From PBB1 sp031390425 (GTDB taxonomy: Bacteria; Pseudomonadota; Gammaproteobacteria; Burkholderiales; Burkholderiaceae_C), in assembly GCA_031390425.1 (NCBI GenBank), contig JANMTL010000297.1, forward strand, positions 1 to 64,000: a stretch of 64,000 nt of DNA, read 5' to 3'. The translations under genes and the position numbers were made by a program. Below the pieces are notes generated by a model. It had not been told where the DNA came from and made no database searches. It worked only from the letters and a program-made list of their open reading frames with translations. This document shows, piece after piece, positions 53,930 to 62,049 of this stretch (its first letter is position 1; every line of letters begins with the position of its first letter).

Positions 53930-55963
53930 ATGGCGGATTCCACGGCCGATTCGTTTGAGCTGGCGCGCTTTAACCGCGCGCTGGAGGCGTCTTCGGAAGC
54001 GCATTTCGAGTACAGCGCCGCGTGCGGCGACTTCTTCATCAGCGACCGGATCTGCGTTTTGCTGGGTTACCCCGGCGGCACCCCCGCGCCGACTCGCGAG
54101 GTGTACTCCAGCTGGGTGCATCCGGAAGATCGGGCTGCGCTGAAGGCACAACTCGCCTCGACCCACGTCGCCCCGGGCCCGTGGGAGTCGGCGTATCGAC
54201 TGCGCCACCGCGACGGCAGCTTCAGGTGGTTCCGGGCCCGTGGCCGCGCCGAGTTCGACGCGCAAGGCCGCATGCGCCTGACCGGCATGCTCAGCGACAC
54301 CCATGAGCAGACGCTGGTGCGCCGCGACATCGACCAGCAGCGTCGGCATCTGGAGGCGATGGTCGAGGAGCGCACGGCCCGGCTCGAAACCGCGCTGGCC
54401 GAAGCGCAGCGCCAGCGCGAGCAGGCCGAGCGCGCCAACGAATCGAAATCGACCTTCCTCGCCCACATGAGCCATGAGATCCGCACCCCGCTGAACGGCG
54501 TGCTGGGCCTGAACGAACTGGCACTGCGTGAAGCGACCAGCACGCAACAAAAGCGCTACCTGAAGCTCGCGCTGCAGTCCGGTCGCAACCTGCTCGGCAT
54601 CATCAACGACGTGCTCGATTTCTCGCGTCTGTCGGCCGGTGCGCTGACGCCGGCTGAGCAACCGTTCGACCTCTGCGACGCCCTCACCGAGTCCCTGCGC
54701 GCGGTGATGCCGGCCGTGCGCACGCAGGGCCTGAGCCTGCTCTACGACCACGTCGGCGCGATCAGCCGCGTGATCGGCGACCGCCAGCGCATTCAGCAGA
54801 TCGTCACCAACCTGCTGTCGAATGCGGTGAAGTACACCGAGCAAGGCCACATCGAACTCGTCACCCACCTGCACGCGGTGTCGGCCGAGCAGTGCGTGGC
54901 ACGCATCGTCGTGCGCGACACCGGCGGCGGCATGAGCGCCGAGGTGGCCACCCGCGTCTTCCAGCCCTTCGTTCAGGGCGACGACAGCCTGGGGCGCCGC
55001 CATGGAGGCACCGGGCTCGGGCTGTCGATCGCGCTGGGCCTGGCGCAATCGATCGGCGGCACGCTGACGCTCGACACTGCGCCCGGCCGCGGATCGAGCT
55101 TCGCGCTCGAACTGCCGCTGCGCGTGCAGCCGGGCGAGCAGCCTGCATCGGGGCTGCCGCCTGCGGGATCGGCCTGGCTGGTCCACACGCGGGCGCTGCC
55201 GGCGCAATCGGTGCAACGGCGGCTGCAGCGTCTGGGATGGAACTGCGAAGTGGTCGGCGGCACAGTCGACGTGATGGCGCGTGCTGTCGCAGCGGGTGAC
55301 TCACCGGACCTGGTGCTGCTGAGCGAGTCGGCGCTCGAACCCGACACCGATCTGGCCGCGCTGCGCGGCCTGCTGCCGCACGCCAACATCGTGCTGCTGG
55401 CCCGCCCGGACTGGAACGAGCCGATGCTCGAAGCGGCGGCGCGGCTGGCGCAGATGCCGTTGATCTTCATGCCGGTGACACCCGCTGCGCTGCTGGATCT
55501 GCTGTGCATGCACGGCCCGCAGTCGGACCGCATCGTGTCCGGCTTCAGCACGCTGGCCGGTCTGGCCGCGCCGGTGGAAAGCAAACCCGAATCGGACGTG
55601 CTGGTGGTCGAGGACAACATGGTCAATCAGGTCATCGTCTGCGAGATGATCGACGCACTCGGGCTGCGCACTCGACTGGCCGAGGACGGCGGCACGGCGG
55701 TCGAAGCGTGCCGGGCAAAGGCGCCGGCGCTGGTGCTGATGGACTTGCAGATGCCCGGCGTCGATGGACTGGAGGCGACGCGTCAACTGCGTTCGCTGCA
55801 ACAGCGGGGTGTCATTCCGACCTTCCCGATCATCGCGCTGACGGCGCATGCGACGCCGCAGGACAGGGACAGTTGTTTGGCCGCTGGCATGGTGGGGTAC
55901 TTGACCAAGCCGGTGGCTATGGCGGATTTGCGCAATGAGTTGTCGCGGTGGTTGAGGTGCTGA
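53930..55963 (+). CDS. Soluble hybrid histidine kinase/response regulator with PAS domain
   Basis: A 677-aa sensor with no membrane segment, so cytosolic. Domains: a PAS/PAC-like sensor (residues 12-128; YRLRHRDGSFRWFRARGRAE), a coiled-coil linker (130-172) and HisKA with phospho-accepting His182 (AHMSHEIRTPLNG). HATPase follows (NLLSNAVKYTEQG, VRDTGGGMS, GTGLGLSIALGLAQSIGG), then a degenerate receiver-like segment (about 420-540) and a true receiver with Asp605 (LVLMDLQMPGVDG) and the Lys in GYLTKPV. No cognate regulator is adjacent. ATG 53930 has no clear ribosome site; the frame is open further upstream. A long inverted repeat follows its stop. Confidence 0.9.
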   Translation: MADSTADSFELARFNRALEASSEAHFEYSAACGDFFISDRICVLLGYPGGTPAPTREVYSSWVHPEDRAALKAQLASTHVAPGPWESAYRLRHRDGSFRWFRARGRAEFDAQGRMRLTGMLSDTHEQTLVRRDIDQQRRHLEAMVEERTARLETALAEAQRQREQAERANESKSTFLAHMSHEIRTPLNGVLGLNELALREATSTQQKRYLKLALQSGRNLLGIINDVLDFSRLSAGALTPAEQPFDLCDALTESLRAVMPAVRTQGLSLLYDHVGAISRVIGDRQRIQQIVTNLLSNAVKYTEQGHIELVTHLHAVSAEQCVARIVVRDTGGGMSAEVATRVFQPFVQGDDSLGRRHGGTGLGLSIALGLAQSIGGTLTLDTAPGRGSSFALELPLRVQPGEQPASGLPPAGSAWLVHTRALPAQSVQRRLQRLGWNCEVVGGTVDVMARAVAAGDSPDLVLLSESALEPDTDLAALRGLLPHANIVLLARPDWNEPMLEAAARLAQMPLIFMPVTPAALLDLLCMHGPQSDRIVSGFSTLAGLAAPVESKPESDVLVVEDNMVNQVIVCEMIDALGLRTRLAEDGGTAVEACRAKAPALVLMDLQMPGVDGLEATRQLRSLQQRGVIPTFPIIALTAHATPQDRDSCLAAGMVGYLTKPVAMADLRNELSRWLRC

Positions 55964-56000
55964 CGGAGCGTCTGCTTCTGTCTGGTTGCCCTGCTGAGAC

Positions 56001-56445
56001 CGCGCCGGGTTTCGGCCCGGCTGCCGAGTAACTTTCTTCTGCTGGCACAGAAGAAAGTCACCAAAGAAGAGTGCCTGAACACCAGACATTTGAGTGTCAC
56101 GCTGCGGCTACACGCCTACGTCAACGGCTCTGGCACGAGAACACACGCCGAACTACCGCGTCGGTTTCCTCGCTCACGTTCAGCCGCTCAAGTTCGACAC
56201 GGCTCGACCCTGCGGGTCGTCGTAGCGATGACCCGCAGGGTCGAGCCTTTGCGACAACAAGCGGATTGACGTTAGCGAGGTACCCGTGGCCGGGGTCCGG
56301 TGACCGTTCTCGTGCCAGAGACTCTGCCGTAGGCGTGTAGCCGCAGCGTGACACTCAAATGTCTGGTGCTCGGGGCCTCTTTTGGGTTACTTTTTCTGGC
56401 CCCGCAGAAAAAGTGACTCGGCAGCCGGGCCGAGACCCGGCGGGG
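56001..56445. repeat. 445-bp nested inverted repeat
   Basis: The gap between the histidine kinase and matB (553 bp) is mostly one structure. Arms of about 140 bp (56001-56142 and 56304-56445) are inverted copies, including an exact 41-bp match (56080-56120 with 56328-56368). Inside each arm is a local hairpin: 11 bp at 56031-56058 and 10 bp at 56389-56414. Their stem sequences differ between the arms but remain self-complementary. Each arm also has a GCCGGG/CCCGGC hairpin at the outer end. The loop contains a further palindrome. No open frame of note lies inside. Function unknown; a mobile non-coding repeat or a bidirectional terminator/structured RNA are possible. Confidence 0.85.
56201..56247. 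repeat. Perfect 18-bp palindrome in the loop of the large inverted repeat
   Basis: GGCTCGACCCTGCGGGTC (56201-56218) is repeated exactly as its complement at 56230-56247 with an 11-base spacer. The hairpin lies off-centre in the approximately 160-bp loop of the large inverted repeat, so the region can fold as a hairpin within a hairpin. Confidence 0.9.
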
Positions 56446-56516
56446 TTTACCGAAGCCAGGTCAGCCTCGCTGCGCGAAAATCACAGCGTTTGAACACGCA
56501 GAAATTCAGCGCCGAC

Positions 56517-58073
56517 ATGAACGACAACCTCTATTGCGCGTTACGCGAAGCCTTCCCCGAAGACATCGACAAAACCGCCATCGAAACCGCCGACGGCGAA
56601 CCACTGTTCTACACCTGGCGTGACCTCGATCGCAGCAGCGCGATGATCGCCAACCTGCTGACGGCGCTTGCGCTTCCAGCGGATTCAAGGGTCCTGGTGC
56701 AGACCGACAAGTCGGTCGAAGCGCTGATCCTGTACCTGGCCGTGCTGCGCGCCGGGCTGGTCTACGTGCCGCTGAACGGCGCGTATCAAGCGAGTGAATT
56801 GGGCTACTTCATCGGCGATGCCGAGCCCGCCGTGGTGGTGTGCGCATCAAGAGACTTCGGCTGGATTTCCAAGATCGCGTTTCGCGCTGGCACCCGCCAC
56901 GTCTACACCCTCGACGACAACCGCAGCGGCAGCCTGCTGCAACGCGCGCTGAACCAGCCGGACACGCAGACACCGGTGCAGCGGTCGACCACCGATGTGG
57001 CCAGCATCATCTACACCAGTGGCACCACCGGCCACAGCAAGGGCGCGATGCTCAGCCACGGCAACCTGCTCTGCAATGCGCAGGTGCTGAAGACGCTGTG
57101 GGGCTGGCGCGCCGAGGCCGAAGGCGGCGATGTGTTGCTCCACGCCTTGCCGCTGTTCCATGTGCACGGCCTGTTCGTCGCCTCGCACGGTGCATTGCTC
57201 AGTGGCAGCAAGATGCTGTGGTTCGCGAAGTTCAGTGCGCGCGCGGTCACCGCCCGGCTGCCCGAGGCGACCGTGTTCATGGGAGTGCCGACGCTGTACG
57301 TGCGGCTGCTTGCCGAGCCGACCTTCAACGCCGACGCGTGCCGAACCATGCGCCTGTTCATCAGCGGCTCGGCACCGTTGCTGGCCGGGACCTTCCGACA
57401 GTTCGTCGAGCGCAGCGGCCACACCATCCTGGAGCGCTACGGCATGAGCGAGACGGTGATGCTGACCTCGAATCCCTACTCGACACCTCCCGACGCGCCG
57501 CAGCTCGGCCGCATCGCGGGCACGGTGGGCTTTGCCTTGCCGGGTGTCGATCTGCGGGTGAGCGACGACGCTGACTCATCCGCTGAGCCAGGCGAAATCG
57601 GCGCCGTCGAAGTGCGCGGTCCGGGCATTTTCCAGGGCTACTGGCGGATGCCCGAGAAGACGACAGAAGAGTTCACCGCCGACGGCTGGTTCAAGACCGG
57701 GGACGTCGGCCAGCTCGACGTGCATGGCCGCTTGACGCTGATCGGTCGCAGCAAGGACCTGATCATCAGCGGTGGCTACAACGTCTACCCGGCCGAAGTC
57801 GAGGGCTACCTCGACGAGTTGCCCGGCATCGACGAAAGCGCAGTGATCGGCGTGCCGCATCCCGACTTCGGCGAAGCGGTGATCGCAGTGGTGGTGCCGC
57901 GCGTCGGGGCCATCATCGATCCCGAGGCCTGCATCGCGGCGCTGAAGCAGCGCATCGCGGGATTCAAGGTGCCCAAGCAGGTGATGGTGGCAGCACAGTT
58001 GCCGCGCAACGCGATGGGCAAGGTGCAAAAGGCGCTGCTGCGAGAGCAGCACCGGGCGGTGTTCGCAGACTGA
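56517..58073 (+). CDS. matB: Malonyl-CoA synthetase (MatB-like acyl-CoA ligase)
   Basis: ATP-dependent CoA ligase of 518 aa in the ANL superfamily. Motifs: the P-loop-like IIYTSGTTGHSKGAMLSHGN, ILERYGMSETVMLTSNPY, WFKTGDVGQLDVHGRL, the hinge DLIISGGYNVYPAEVE and the catalytic Lys in NAMGKVQKALL. RYGMSETVM and overall length fit MatB, which makes malonyl-CoA from malonate; methylmalonate is an alternative substrate. Other short-chain acyl ligases cannot be fully excluded. The start is set at ATG 56517; ribosome site is poor and an in-frame TTG lies about 27 bases upstream, just beyond the end of the inverted repeat. A terminator follows. Confidence 0.87.
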   Translation: MNDNLYCALREAFPEDIDKTAIETADGEPLFYTWRDLDRSSAMIANLLTALALPADSRVLVQTDKSVEALILYLAVLRAGLVYVPLNGAYQASELGYFIGDAEPAVVVCASRDFGWISKIAFRAGTRHVYTLDDNRSGSLLQRALNQPDTQTPVQRSTTDVASIIYTSGTTGHSKGAMLSHGNLLCNAQVLKTLWGWRAEAEGGDVLLHALPLFHVHGLFVASHGALLSGSKMLWFAKFSARAVTARLPEATVFMGVPTLYVRLLAEPTFNADACRTMRLFISGSAPLLAGTFRQFVERSGHTILERYGMSETVMLTSNPYSTPPDAPQLGRIAGTVGFALPGVDLRVSDDADSSAEPGEIGAVEVRGPGIFQGYWRMPEKTTEEFTADGWFKTGDVGQLDVHGRLTLIGRSKDLIISGGYNVYPAEVEGYLDELPGIDESAVIGVPHPDFGEAVIAVVVPRVGAIIDPEACIAALKQRIAGFKVPKQVMVAAQLPRNAMGKVQKALLREQHRAVFAD

Positions 58074-58102
58074 GTGCGCGACCGCGTGAGGCGCCCGCGA
58101 AA

Positions 58103-58140
58103 AAGCCGACGGATCTCGCAATCCGTCGGCTTCGTCTTTT
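58103..58140 (+). terminator. Intrinsic terminator after matB
   Basis: AAGCCGACGGAT (58103-58114) pairs perfectly with ATCCGTCGGCTT (58121-58132) over a six-base loop, followed by CGTCTTTT. It separates matB from the converging small membrane protein gene and may act in both directions. Confidence 0.85.
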
Positions 58141-58167
58141 CAACTTCGCCGTTCAGGCGAAGCGGAT

Positions 58168-58338
58168 TTACTGGCTCGCAGCCGGTGCCGGGGTGGCCGG
58201 CGCCGACGCACTCGCCGGTGCCTCATGAGCGGCATCCATGCCGTGCTTTTCGCCGCTCATGTCGATGTCCCCGCCCTTCATCAGCACGAAGATCGCCAGC
58301 GCCGCGAACAGCGCGAATCCAACGGCCAGTTTCCACAT
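58168..58338 (-). CDS. 56-aa single-span membrane protein
   Basis: A short protein beginning MWKLAVGFALFAALAIFVLM, one membrane helix, followed by a Lys/Gly/Asp linker (KGGDIDMSGEKHGMDAAHEA) and an Ala/Pro/Ser-rich tail. The ATG at 58338 has GAGGAG nine bases upstream, a good ribosome site, which supports translation. It lies 13 bp downstream of the MFS transporter stop on the same strand, so it is likely cotranscribed. It may be an accessory subunit of the transporter, but nothing in the sequence names its function. Confidence 0.75.
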   Translation of the reverse strand: MWKLAVGFALFAALAIFVLMKGGDIDMSGEKHGMDAAHEAPASASAPATPAPAASQ

Positions 58339-58351
58339 GGTCGGGTACTCC

Positions 58352-60055
58352 TCAGTCCTGGGCGTAGATGTCCACGTCCTTGGTTTCCTTGACGAACAGC
58401 ATGCCGATGACGAAGGTCGCGCCGGCGATGACGATCGGGTACCACAGACCGTTGTAGATGTTGCCGGTCTGCGCCACGATGCCGAAGGCGATGGTCGGCA
58501 GCAGGCCACCAAACCAGCCGTTGCCGATGTGGTACGGCAGGCTCATGGAGGTGTAGCGGATGCGGGTCGGGAACAACTCGACCAGCATCGCCGCGATCGG
58601 GCCGTAGACCATCGTCACGTAGATCACCAGCAGCGTCAGGATCGCCACGACCAGCGGCTTGTTGATCTTGGCCGGATCGGCTTTCGGCGGATAGCCAGCG
58701 GCCTTGGTGGCTTCGGCGACGGCCTTCTTGAACTCGGCGATCTTGGCCTTGCTTTCGGGCTCGAACGAGTTGCCGTCTGCGGTCAGCGTGGCGTTCAGCG
58801 ACGAGATCTCGACCCCGCCCAGCTTGACGCTGGCGACGGTGCCTGCTGGGGCCTCGATGATTTCGTAGTTGACGGCGGCCTGTGCCAGGGTGCGCTTGGC
58901 GATGTCGCACGAAGTGCGGAAATTCACCTCACGCGCGATCGGGCTGCCCTGGAACGAGCATTGGGCCTGGTCGACCACCAGCGTGACCGGCACGTCTTTC
59001 TGCGCCTTCGCCAGGTCGGGGTTGGCCGCCGCAGTCAACGCGTTGAACAGCGGGAAGTAGGTCAGCGCAGCGATCAGGCAGCCAGCCATGATGATCGGCT
59101 TGCGGCCGATCTTGTCGGAGAGCGAACCGAACACCAGGAAGAACGGCGTGCCGATCAGCAGCGATATCGCGATCAGGATGTTGGCGGTCGCACCGTCGAC
59201 TTTCAGCGCCTGCGTCAGGAAGAACAGCGCATAGAACTGGCCGGTGTACCAGACCACGGCTTGGCCGGCAGTCAAGCCCACCAGCGCAATGATCACGATC
59301 TTCAGGTTCTTCCACTCGCCGAAGGATTCGGTCAGCGGCGCCTTCGAGGTTTTGCCCTCTTCCTTCATCTTCTTGAAGGCCGGCGACTCGTTCATGCTCA
59401 GCCGAATCCACACGCTGATGCCGAGCAGGATGATCGACAACAAGAACGGAACGCGCCATCCCCAATCGGCGAATTTTTCCTCGCCCAGCAGGGTCCGCGT
59501 GCCCAGAATCACCATCAAGCTCAGGAACAGGCCCAAGGTGGCTGTGGTCTGGATCCACGAGGTGTAAGCACCGCGCTTGCCCTGCGGGGCGTGCTCGGCA
59601 ACGTAGGTCGCAGCCCCCCCGTATTCACCGCCGAGCGCCAGGCCTTGCAACATGCGCAGGCCGATCAGGATGACCGGCGCCGCCCAGCCGATGGCAGCGA
59701 AGTTGGGCAGGATGCCGACGATGAACGTGGACAGGCCCATGATCAGAATCGTGACCAGGAAGGTGTACTTGCGGCCGATCATGTCGCCCAGGCGCCCGAA
59801 CACCAGCGCACCGAACGGCCGCACGATGAAGCCGGCGGCAAATGCCAGCAACGCGAAAATGAACGCCGCACCAGCATCGAGGCCGGAGAAGAACTGCTTG
59901 GCGATGATGGCTGCGAGTGATCCGTACAAATAGAAGTCGTACCACTCGAACACCGTTCCGAGACTCGAAGCGAAGATGACTTTCTTCTCGGTCGGAGTCA
60001 TCGGTGCTTTGTCGGGCACCGCGCCCTTGAGGTTGTTTGCTGTTGTCGTTGCCAT
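58352..60055 (-). CDS. MHS-type MFS transporter (ProP/ShiA-like)
   Basis: A 567-aa metabolite:H+ symporter family protein. It opens with the family stretch SSLGTVFEWYDFYLYGSLAA, then FIVRPFGALVFGRLGDMIGR, GLALGGEYGGAATYVAEHAP and PTRIRYTSMSLPYHIGNG. Usual members are 430-440 aa. Here about 120 residues are inserted (about 340-463) between helices seven/eight and the last pair, hydrophilic, with two Cys (QAQCSFQ, RTSCDIAK), probably a periplasmic domain. Such long homologues occur in Burkholderiales. AGGAGA is nine bases before the ATG. Substrate is unknown (osmolyte, dicarboxylate or shikimate-like). The 56-aa membrane protein follows. Confidence 0.88.
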   Translation of the reverse strand: MATTTANNLKGAVPDKAPMTPTEKKVIFASSLGTVFEWYDFYLYGSLAAIIAKQFFSGLDAGAAFIFALLAFAAGFIVRPFGALVFGRLGDMIGRKYTFLVTILIMGLSTFIVGILPNFAAIGWAAPVILIGLRMLQGLALGGEYGGAATYVAEHAPQGKRGAYTSWIQTTATLGLFLSLMVILGTRTLLGEEKFADWGWRVPFLLSIILLGISVWIRLSMNESPAFKKMKEEGKTSKAPLTESFGEWKNLKIVIIALVGLTAGQAVVWYTGQFYALFFLTQALKVDGATANILIAISLLIGTPFFLVFGSLSDKIGRKPIIMAGCLIAALTYFPLFNALTAAANPDLAKAQKDVPVTLVVDQAQCSFQGSPIAREVNFRTSCDIAKRTLAQAAVNYEIIEAPAGTVASVKLGGVEISSLNATLTADGNSFEPESKAKIAEFKKAVAEATKAAGYPPKADPAKINKPLVVAILTLLVIYVTMVYGPIAAMLVELFPTRIRYTSMSLPYHIGNGWFGGLLPTIAFGIVAQTGNIYNGLWYPIVIAGATFVIGMLFVKETKDVDIYAQD

Positions 60056-60133
60056 GTCTGATGTCTCCTGTGGGATCTCGGCTCCGCCCCTCGACGGAAC
60101 CACCGTGGATGATCACCACAGGCTCTGACCCCG

Positions 60134-60195
60134 TCCTGACGCGGTGCTGAACGAATCCTGACGAATTGCGTAGAAACCCGTGATACCGGTTTCTC
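60134..60195. promoter_or_regulatory. Repeats and inverted repeat upstream of the MFS gene
   Basis: Two exact TCCTGACG copies (60134-60141 and 60156-60163) are 22 bp apart, two helical turns, with a related GCTGAACG between them. About ten bases further, AGAAACC pairs with GGTTTCT across a short loop (near 60172-60195). The cluster lies 80-140 bp upstream of the MFS start and could be a regulator site. This is a visual observation only. Confidence 0.3.
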
Positions 60196-60233
60196 TATGT
60201 GGAATTTTTATCGATCTTCGTCGGGCGGTGGGC

Positions 60234-60458
60234 TCACGAGTCAGGCCATTGAACCGGCGCAGACCCTTCTTTGCGGCGCTGCGTCAACCGCCGCCACAGC
60301 ATGAGCTTGTCGCGGTCGACCAGCTTGCCCCAGTCTGCGATCTCCCCTCGGGTGCGCAGGCAGCCGTCGCACCAGCCGGTCGCGTCGTTCATGCGGCAGA
60401 CACCGACGCACGGGCTGGGGACGTAAGAATAGGCGGTGGGTGACGGGGGCAGGTTCAT
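60234..60458 (-). CDS. DUF1289 domain protein
   Basis: A 74-aa protein with the DUF1289 core: SPCVGVCRMNDATGWCDGCL with four Cys (a probable Fe-S or zinc site), then RTRGEIADWGKL and the C-terminal WRRLTQRRKEG. This family is small and of unknown function. The ATG at 60458 is preferred; the open frame continues upstream without similarity. It is on the minus strand downstream of the DUF4126 gene, 106 bp away, possibly on the same transcript. Confidence 0.85.
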   Translation of the reverse strand: MNLPPSPTAYSYVPSPCVGVCRMNDATGWCDGCLRTRGEIADWGKLVDRDKLMLWRRLTQRRKEGSAPVQWPDS

Positions 60459-60564
60459 GACGACCCAGGGTGACGGCGCGGTGACGGCTGGCGGCGATTG
60501 TGACTGCGGGCCGCGCCGTCGCCGCTGCGCCGCGCTTTGCAACGGCAGTCGCAGGCGATGCCGA

Positions 60565-61188
60565 TCAACCTGGTTGCTCGGCCGGGCGACCCCAAGCGGT
60601 GACGCGCGTGGCCAACTGGCGCAGGAAGCGCCCGAGCACCCAGATCAGCCCGACCATCGCCGCCACAGTCACCAGCAACAGCGCGGCGAACAGCAGCGGA
60701 TGCGTCCACGACAGCCACAGCGCGGTCGGCACCAGCGCATCGCCGAGCAGCGACATGCCGACGTTGGAGAACGGTTCGGGCGACGTGTTGACGGCTGCGC
60801 GGGTGGTGGCCTTGGCGAGGTGACTGGTCGTGGCCAGCGTGCCGCCCATCAAGGCGGCGGCCAGCGCCCAGCTCGGTTGGTCGGCACCAAACACCGCCGC
60901 CGCCAGCGCGGCGCCGGCCGGAATGCGCACCAGCGTGTGAATCACATCCCACAGGGTGTCGAGCCCCGGAATCTTGTCGACGAAGAACTCGATGAACAGC
61001 ATGAAGCCGCTGGCCCCGAGCATCAACGGGCTTTGCAGCAGCTTCAGACCGGTCGGCAGATCGACCCAGCCCAACGTGCCCGCCAGTCCGGTCAGGAACA
61101 CGACCGCGTAGAGCCGCAGCCCGCTGGCCCAGCCGAGAGCTGCGGCGATCGCCAGCAGTTGCGTGGTGTCGAGCGGGGGCAACGTCAT
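60565..61188 (-). CDS. DUF4126 family membrane protein
   Basis: A 207-aa inner-membrane protein with about five hydrophobic segments. The N-terminus LLAIAAALGWASGLRLYAVV and the repeated GASGFMLFIEFFVDKIPGLD, LAAALMGGTLATTSHLAKAT and NTSPEPFSNVG are typical of DUF4126, a family without an assigned function. The second half ends with HPLLFAALLLVTVAAMVGLI. It is flanked by DUF1289 downstream and the VapC gene upstream, all on the same strand. Confidence 0.82.
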   Translation of the reverse strand: MTLPPLDTTQLLAIAAALGWASGLRLYAVVFLTGLAGTLGWVDLPTGLKLLQSPLMLGASGFMLFIEFFVDKIPGLDTLWDVIHTLVRIPAGAALAAAVFGADQPSWALAAALMGGTLATTSHLAKATTRAAVNTSPEPFSNVGMSLLGDALVPTALWLSWTHPLLFAALLLVTVAAMVGLIWVLGRFLRQLATRVTAWGRPAEQPG

Positions 61189-61218
61189 GGCTTCAGGTCA
61201 CGGTCGTTCAGTTCGACG

Positions 61219-61620
61219 TCAATGGCGCCAAACGCGCAAACCGCGCAACCGCTCGAAAGCGTCGAAATCGGCGTCGCGGTGCAGCAGCGCCTGATCGTGC
61301 TCGATGCAGAAGGTGGCGATCAACACATCGATGCCACTGCGGACGGTGCAGCCCGACGCGCGCAGTGCGCGGTCGTGCCCCGCTGCGGCGAGCGACAGCG
61401 CCTCGCCGCCGCTGGTTTCGACCGACAGCGACCGCGTCAGCCGCTCGGCTTGGCGGTAATCCCGTTCACCGCGAAAGCCACGCAACACCACGAACAGCAC
61501 CAGATCGGGCACGACGATCTCCACCTCACCATCGTCCAGCAGCCGACGCAAGGCGGCACGCGCCGGATTGGGCGTGCCGTTGAAGAAATCGATCCAGACG
61601 CTGGAATCCACGACGACCAC
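61219..61620 (-). CDS. vapC: PIN-domain toxin VapC
   Basis: A 133-aa PIN ribonuclease of the classical VapC type: MVVVDSSVWIDFFNG with the first Asp, VPDLVLFVVLRGF in the place of the Glu motif, SGIDVLIATFCIEH with the second Asp pair and LLHRDADFDAF with the terminal acidic cluster. The usual conserved Glu at the VxxEVL position appears as Val-Val-Leu-Arg, so one acidic residue may be missing or shifted. It follows its antitoxin by 24 bp on the same strand. Confidence 0.85.
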   Translation of the reverse strand: MVVVDSSVWIDFFNGTPNPARAALRRLLDDGEVEIVVPDLVLFVVLRGFRGERDYRQAERLTRSLSVETSGGEALSLAAAGHDRALRASGCTVRSGIDVLIATFCIEHDQALLHRDADFDAFERLRGLRVWRH

Positions 61621-61644
61621 AGACAGGGGCTCCGATGAACAGCG

Positions 61645-61920
61645 TCAGCGCGGCGAGCGGTGCCCGCCAGACGCCACGCTGTCTTGCGCCAACACGGGCT
61701 CAGGTGCGCGAGCGCTCTCGTCCCCGGTGGCCGACACCGTCGCGGTGGCGGCTTCAGCATCCCACGGCAACTTGCCCTCCCAGCGCAGGATCTCCCGGTA
61801 CGCCGCCTGACGCGCCAGCAACTTCAAGCCCGCTTCGACCGCGTCTTTCTTGGTCTTGTATGGACCAGCGCGCATCGCAGCGTCCAGCAGGCCGGGATCG
61901 ATGACGATGTTGGTTCGCAT
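61645..61920 (-). CDS. vapB: VapB-type antitoxin
   Basis: A 91-aa antitoxin. The N-terminal 45 residues match the VapB family pattern: MRTNIVIDPGLLDAAMRAG, TKKDAVEAGLKLLARQAA, then ILRWEGKLPWD. The remaining 40 residues are Ala/Ser/Pro-rich and unusually long for the family, which normally ends about residue 70. It is encoded directly upstream of the PIN toxin and probably autoregulates the pair through a site upstream of 61920. Confidence 0.85.
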   Translation of the reverse strand: MRTNIVIDPGLLDAAMRAGPYKTKKDAVEAGLKLLARQAAYREILRWEGKLPWDAEAATATVSATGDESARAPEPVLAQDSVASGGHRSPR

Positions 61921-62049
61921 GATGTGTATTGAGTATCAACCTTGTGCGCATCATACTCGTCGACACGGCGCAGCGGAAGGTCCGAACACACCGGCGCCGA
62001 TCGCCGCTCGGCCGCACCGAAGCTCGTACACACCCCACCGGATCGACTG

